Shown here piece after piece: positions 62,457 through 64,000 of a stretch of DNA of 64,000 nucleotides; position 1 is the first letter of the stretch; every line of letters begins with the position of its first letter. Origin of the DNA: Noviherbaspirillum cavernae (lineage in GTDB: Bacteria > Pseudomonadota > Gammaproteobacteria > Burkholderiales > Burkholderiaceae_D); assembly GCF_003590875.1 (NCBI RefSeq), contig NZ_QYUN01000002.1:186001-250000 (forward strand), read 5' to 3'. Below the pieces are notes generated by a model, which ran no database searches, was not told the origin of the DNA, and saw only the letters and a list, made by a program, of their open reading frames with translations. Made by a program: the position numbers and the translations under genes.

Positions 62457-63980
62457 CTATTGCTCGCGCAACGCGCGGCGGTACTGGATCGCCTCGGCGA
62501 CATGTGGCTGGCCTATCGTGGCCTGTCCCGCCAGATCGGCAATCGTGCGGGCGACCTTCAGCACGCGGTGGTAGGCGCGCGCCGACCAGTTCAGGCGCGT
62601 CATCGCGGTGCGCAGCAATTGCTCGCCTTGTGCATCCGGTTTGCAGTGCGCATCGATTTCCGTGGTCGACAGCGCGTGATTGCCCTTGCCCTGCCGTGCG
62701 ATCTGCGCCGCAAACGTGCGTTCCACGCGTGCCGCGATGGCGCTGGAAGGCTCGCCATCGGCCTGCTTCAGCAAATCCTCGTGCGGCAGCGCGCCGACCT
62801 GGATCTGCATGTCGATGCGGTCGAGCAGCGGGCCGGAAATCCGATCCTGGTAGCGCGCCACGTTGTCCGGCGTGCAGCGGCATTTGTTGGAACTATGACC
62901 GAGAAAACCGCAGGGGCACGGATTCATGGCAGCCACCAGCTGGAAGCGCGCCGGGAAGTCCGCCTGCCGCGCCGCGCGCGAGATCGTGATGTGGCCCGAC
63001 TCCAGCGGTTCGCGCAGCACTTCCAGCACTTTCCGGTCGAACTCGGGAAGTTCATCGAGAAACAGCACGCCGCGATGCGCCAGTGAAATCTCGCCCGGAC
63101 GCGGCGTGCCGCCACCGCCGACCAGCGCCACGCCCGATGCCGTGTGATGCGGCGCGCGGTACGGCCGCGCCTTCCAGCGCGCCACCGAAAAGCCGCCGTT
63201 GAGCGATTGCACTGCCGCTGATTCCAGCGCCTCCTCATCCGTCATCGGCGGCAGGATGCCGGGGAAACGCGCCGCCAGCATCGACTTGCCGGTGCCGGGC
63301 GGACCGACCATCAGCACGCTGTGACCGCCGGCTGCGGCCACTTCCAGCGCACGCTTGGCCTGCGCCTGCCCCTTGACCTCGGAAAAATCGGGATACGCCG
63401 CTCGCGCCGCCTCGGCCTGCGCCGTGTGACGCGCCAGCTGCGCATCGCCACCGAGCGCCGCGAAATGCGCGCACACATCCAGCAGCGAATCGGCGGGATG
63501 GATCGCCGCGTCCGCGACCAGTGCCGCTTCATCCGCATTCGCGCGCGGCAGGATGAATGCGCGCTGCCTGCCGCTGGCATCTCCCGCGCGATGCATCGCA
63601 TACGTCATCGCCAGCGCGCCCCGGATCGGCCGCAGTTCGCCCGACAGCGACAGCTCGCCGGCAAATTCATACTTGCCGAGTTCATCGGCAGGCATCTGCC
63701 CGGAGGCGGCGAGGATGCCGAGCGCGATCGGCAGATCGAAGCGGCCCGATTCCTTGGGCAGATCGGCCGGCGCCAGATTGACCGTGATGCGGCGCGCGGG
63801 AAACTCGAAGCGCGCATTCTGCAGCGCGGCGCGCACCCGGTCCTTCGATTCCTTGACCTCGGTTTCGGGCAGGCCGACGATGGTGAAGGAGGGAAGGCCG
63901 TTGGCGAGATGCACTTCGACCGTGACTTCGGGCGCGTCCATTCCGGCCAGCGCGCGGCTTTTCAAGACAGCGAGACTCAT
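62457..63980 (-). CDS. comM: YifB/ComM family Mg-chelatase-like AAA+ ATPase
   Basis: A 507-residue protein. The N-terminal Lon-like fold begins MSLAVLKSRALAGMDAPEV. The AAA+ core has Walker A VGPPGTGKSMLAARFPGILP, Walker B VLFLDELPEFDR, a PCPCGFLGH zinc-type insert and the C-terminal helical domain. ComM is a hexameric helicase that extends branch migration during natural transformation. It converges on the MocR gene with a 2-base gap. Confidence 0.93.
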   Translation of the reverse strand: MSLAVLKSRALAGMDAPEVTVEVHLANGLPSFTIVGLPETEVKESKDRVRAALQNARFEFPARRITVNLAPADLPKESGRFDLPIALGILAASGQMPADELGKYEFAGELSLSGELRPIRGALAMTYAMHRAGDASGRQRAFILPRANADEAALVADAAIHPADSLLDVCAHFAALGGDAQLARHTAQAEAARAAYPDFSEVKGQAQAKRALEVAAAGGHSVLMVGPPGTGKSMLAARFPGILPPMTDEEALESAAVQSLNGGFSVARWKARPYRAPHHTASGVALVGGGGTPRPGEISLAHRGVLFLDELPEFDRKVLEVLREPLESGHITISRAARQADFPARFQLVAAMNPCPCGFLGHSSNKCRCTPDNVARYQDRISGPLLDRIDMQIQVGALPHEDLLKQADGEPSSAIAARVERTFAAQIARQGKGNHALSTTEIDAHCKPDAQGEQLLRTAMTRLNWSARAYHRVLKVARTIADLAGQATIGQPHVAEAIQYRRALREQ

Positions 63981-64000
63981 TGATGTTGTTGTTGATATTG

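Noticed and set aside
1..64000. tRNA, rRNA, CRISPR array, insertion sequence, prophage or defence island
   Set aside because: No cloverleaf with CCA end, spaced direct repeats, transposase, integrase or restriction/toxin genes were recognised on either strand.

Overview
The window is a 64 kb piece of a GC-rich betaproteobacterial chromosome. The gene set points to Burkholderiales and probably Oxalobacteraceae (Herbaspirillum/Noviherbaspirillum-like). Indicators are the small families DUF1840, DUF3567, DUF4148 and DUF4390, the dprA-smg-topB block, the rsmB-DUF4390-ntrY-ntrX block, a PEP-CTERM protein and many LysR regulators. The genus is inferred, not shown. No tRNA, rRNA, phage, complete insertion sequence or CRISPR array was recognised.

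Layout. (1) 0-6.7 kb: a Liv-type binding protein, amidase and class I glutamine amidotransferase in one plus-strand operon. Facing it is a minus-strand operon of MFS transporter, 42-residue membrane protein, PLP aminotransferase and a 56-codon remnant of an Asp/Glu racemase. (2) 6.7-18.3 kb: two complete Liv-type ABC uptake systems on the minus strand, one ending in an alpha/beta hydrolase and the other in a 2-hydroxychromene-2-carboxylate isomerase-like protein. Almost every junction is a 4-base overlap. Two copies of a 114-bp element with 19-bp terminal inverted repeats lie at 11225 and 18395, and seven genes lie between them. (3) 18.6-22.5 kb: an alkylation-repair pair (Ada/AlkA-like glycosylase and O6-alkylguanine methyltransferase) and several small envelope proteins. 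(4) 22.6-30.3 kb: LysM protein-dprA-smg-topB, divergent from def-fmt. (5) 30.4-33.5 kb: a tautomerase and an Lrp-type regulator facing an ornithine aminotransferase and ArgZ-like arginine dihydrolase pair, which together could turn arginine into glutamate semialdehyde. (6) 33.6-38.4 kb: a PEP-CTERM protein with a good sigma-54 promoter, then cobalamin-dependent metH. The metH leader carries what reads as a SAM-II riboswitch joined to an antiterminator/terminator. (7) 38.5-47.6 kb: a YafJ-type amidotransferase, three LysR regulators, a DUF4148 protein, an SGNH esterase next to a 5'-truncated short-chain dehydrogenase, and a sigma-54-type regulator. A 1.1 kb gene-free stretch here is unusually dense in GCATGC and may encode a small RNA. 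(8) 47.9-64 kb: TrmB-like methyltransferase, DUF3567, CobW-like fragment, ntrX-like/ntrY/DUF4390/rsmB, transporters, a lipase and an AraC regulator. It ends with a MocR regulator behind a perfect 12-bp spaced palindrome, and a YifB/ComM ATPase.

The strongest non-textbook signals are the SAM-II-like leader of metH with a visible mutually exclusive antiterminator, the paired 114-bp inverted-repeat elements, the GCATGC-rich region with a possible sigma-54-driven small RNA, and the two gene remnants. All assignments are from reading the sequence; no database search was run.
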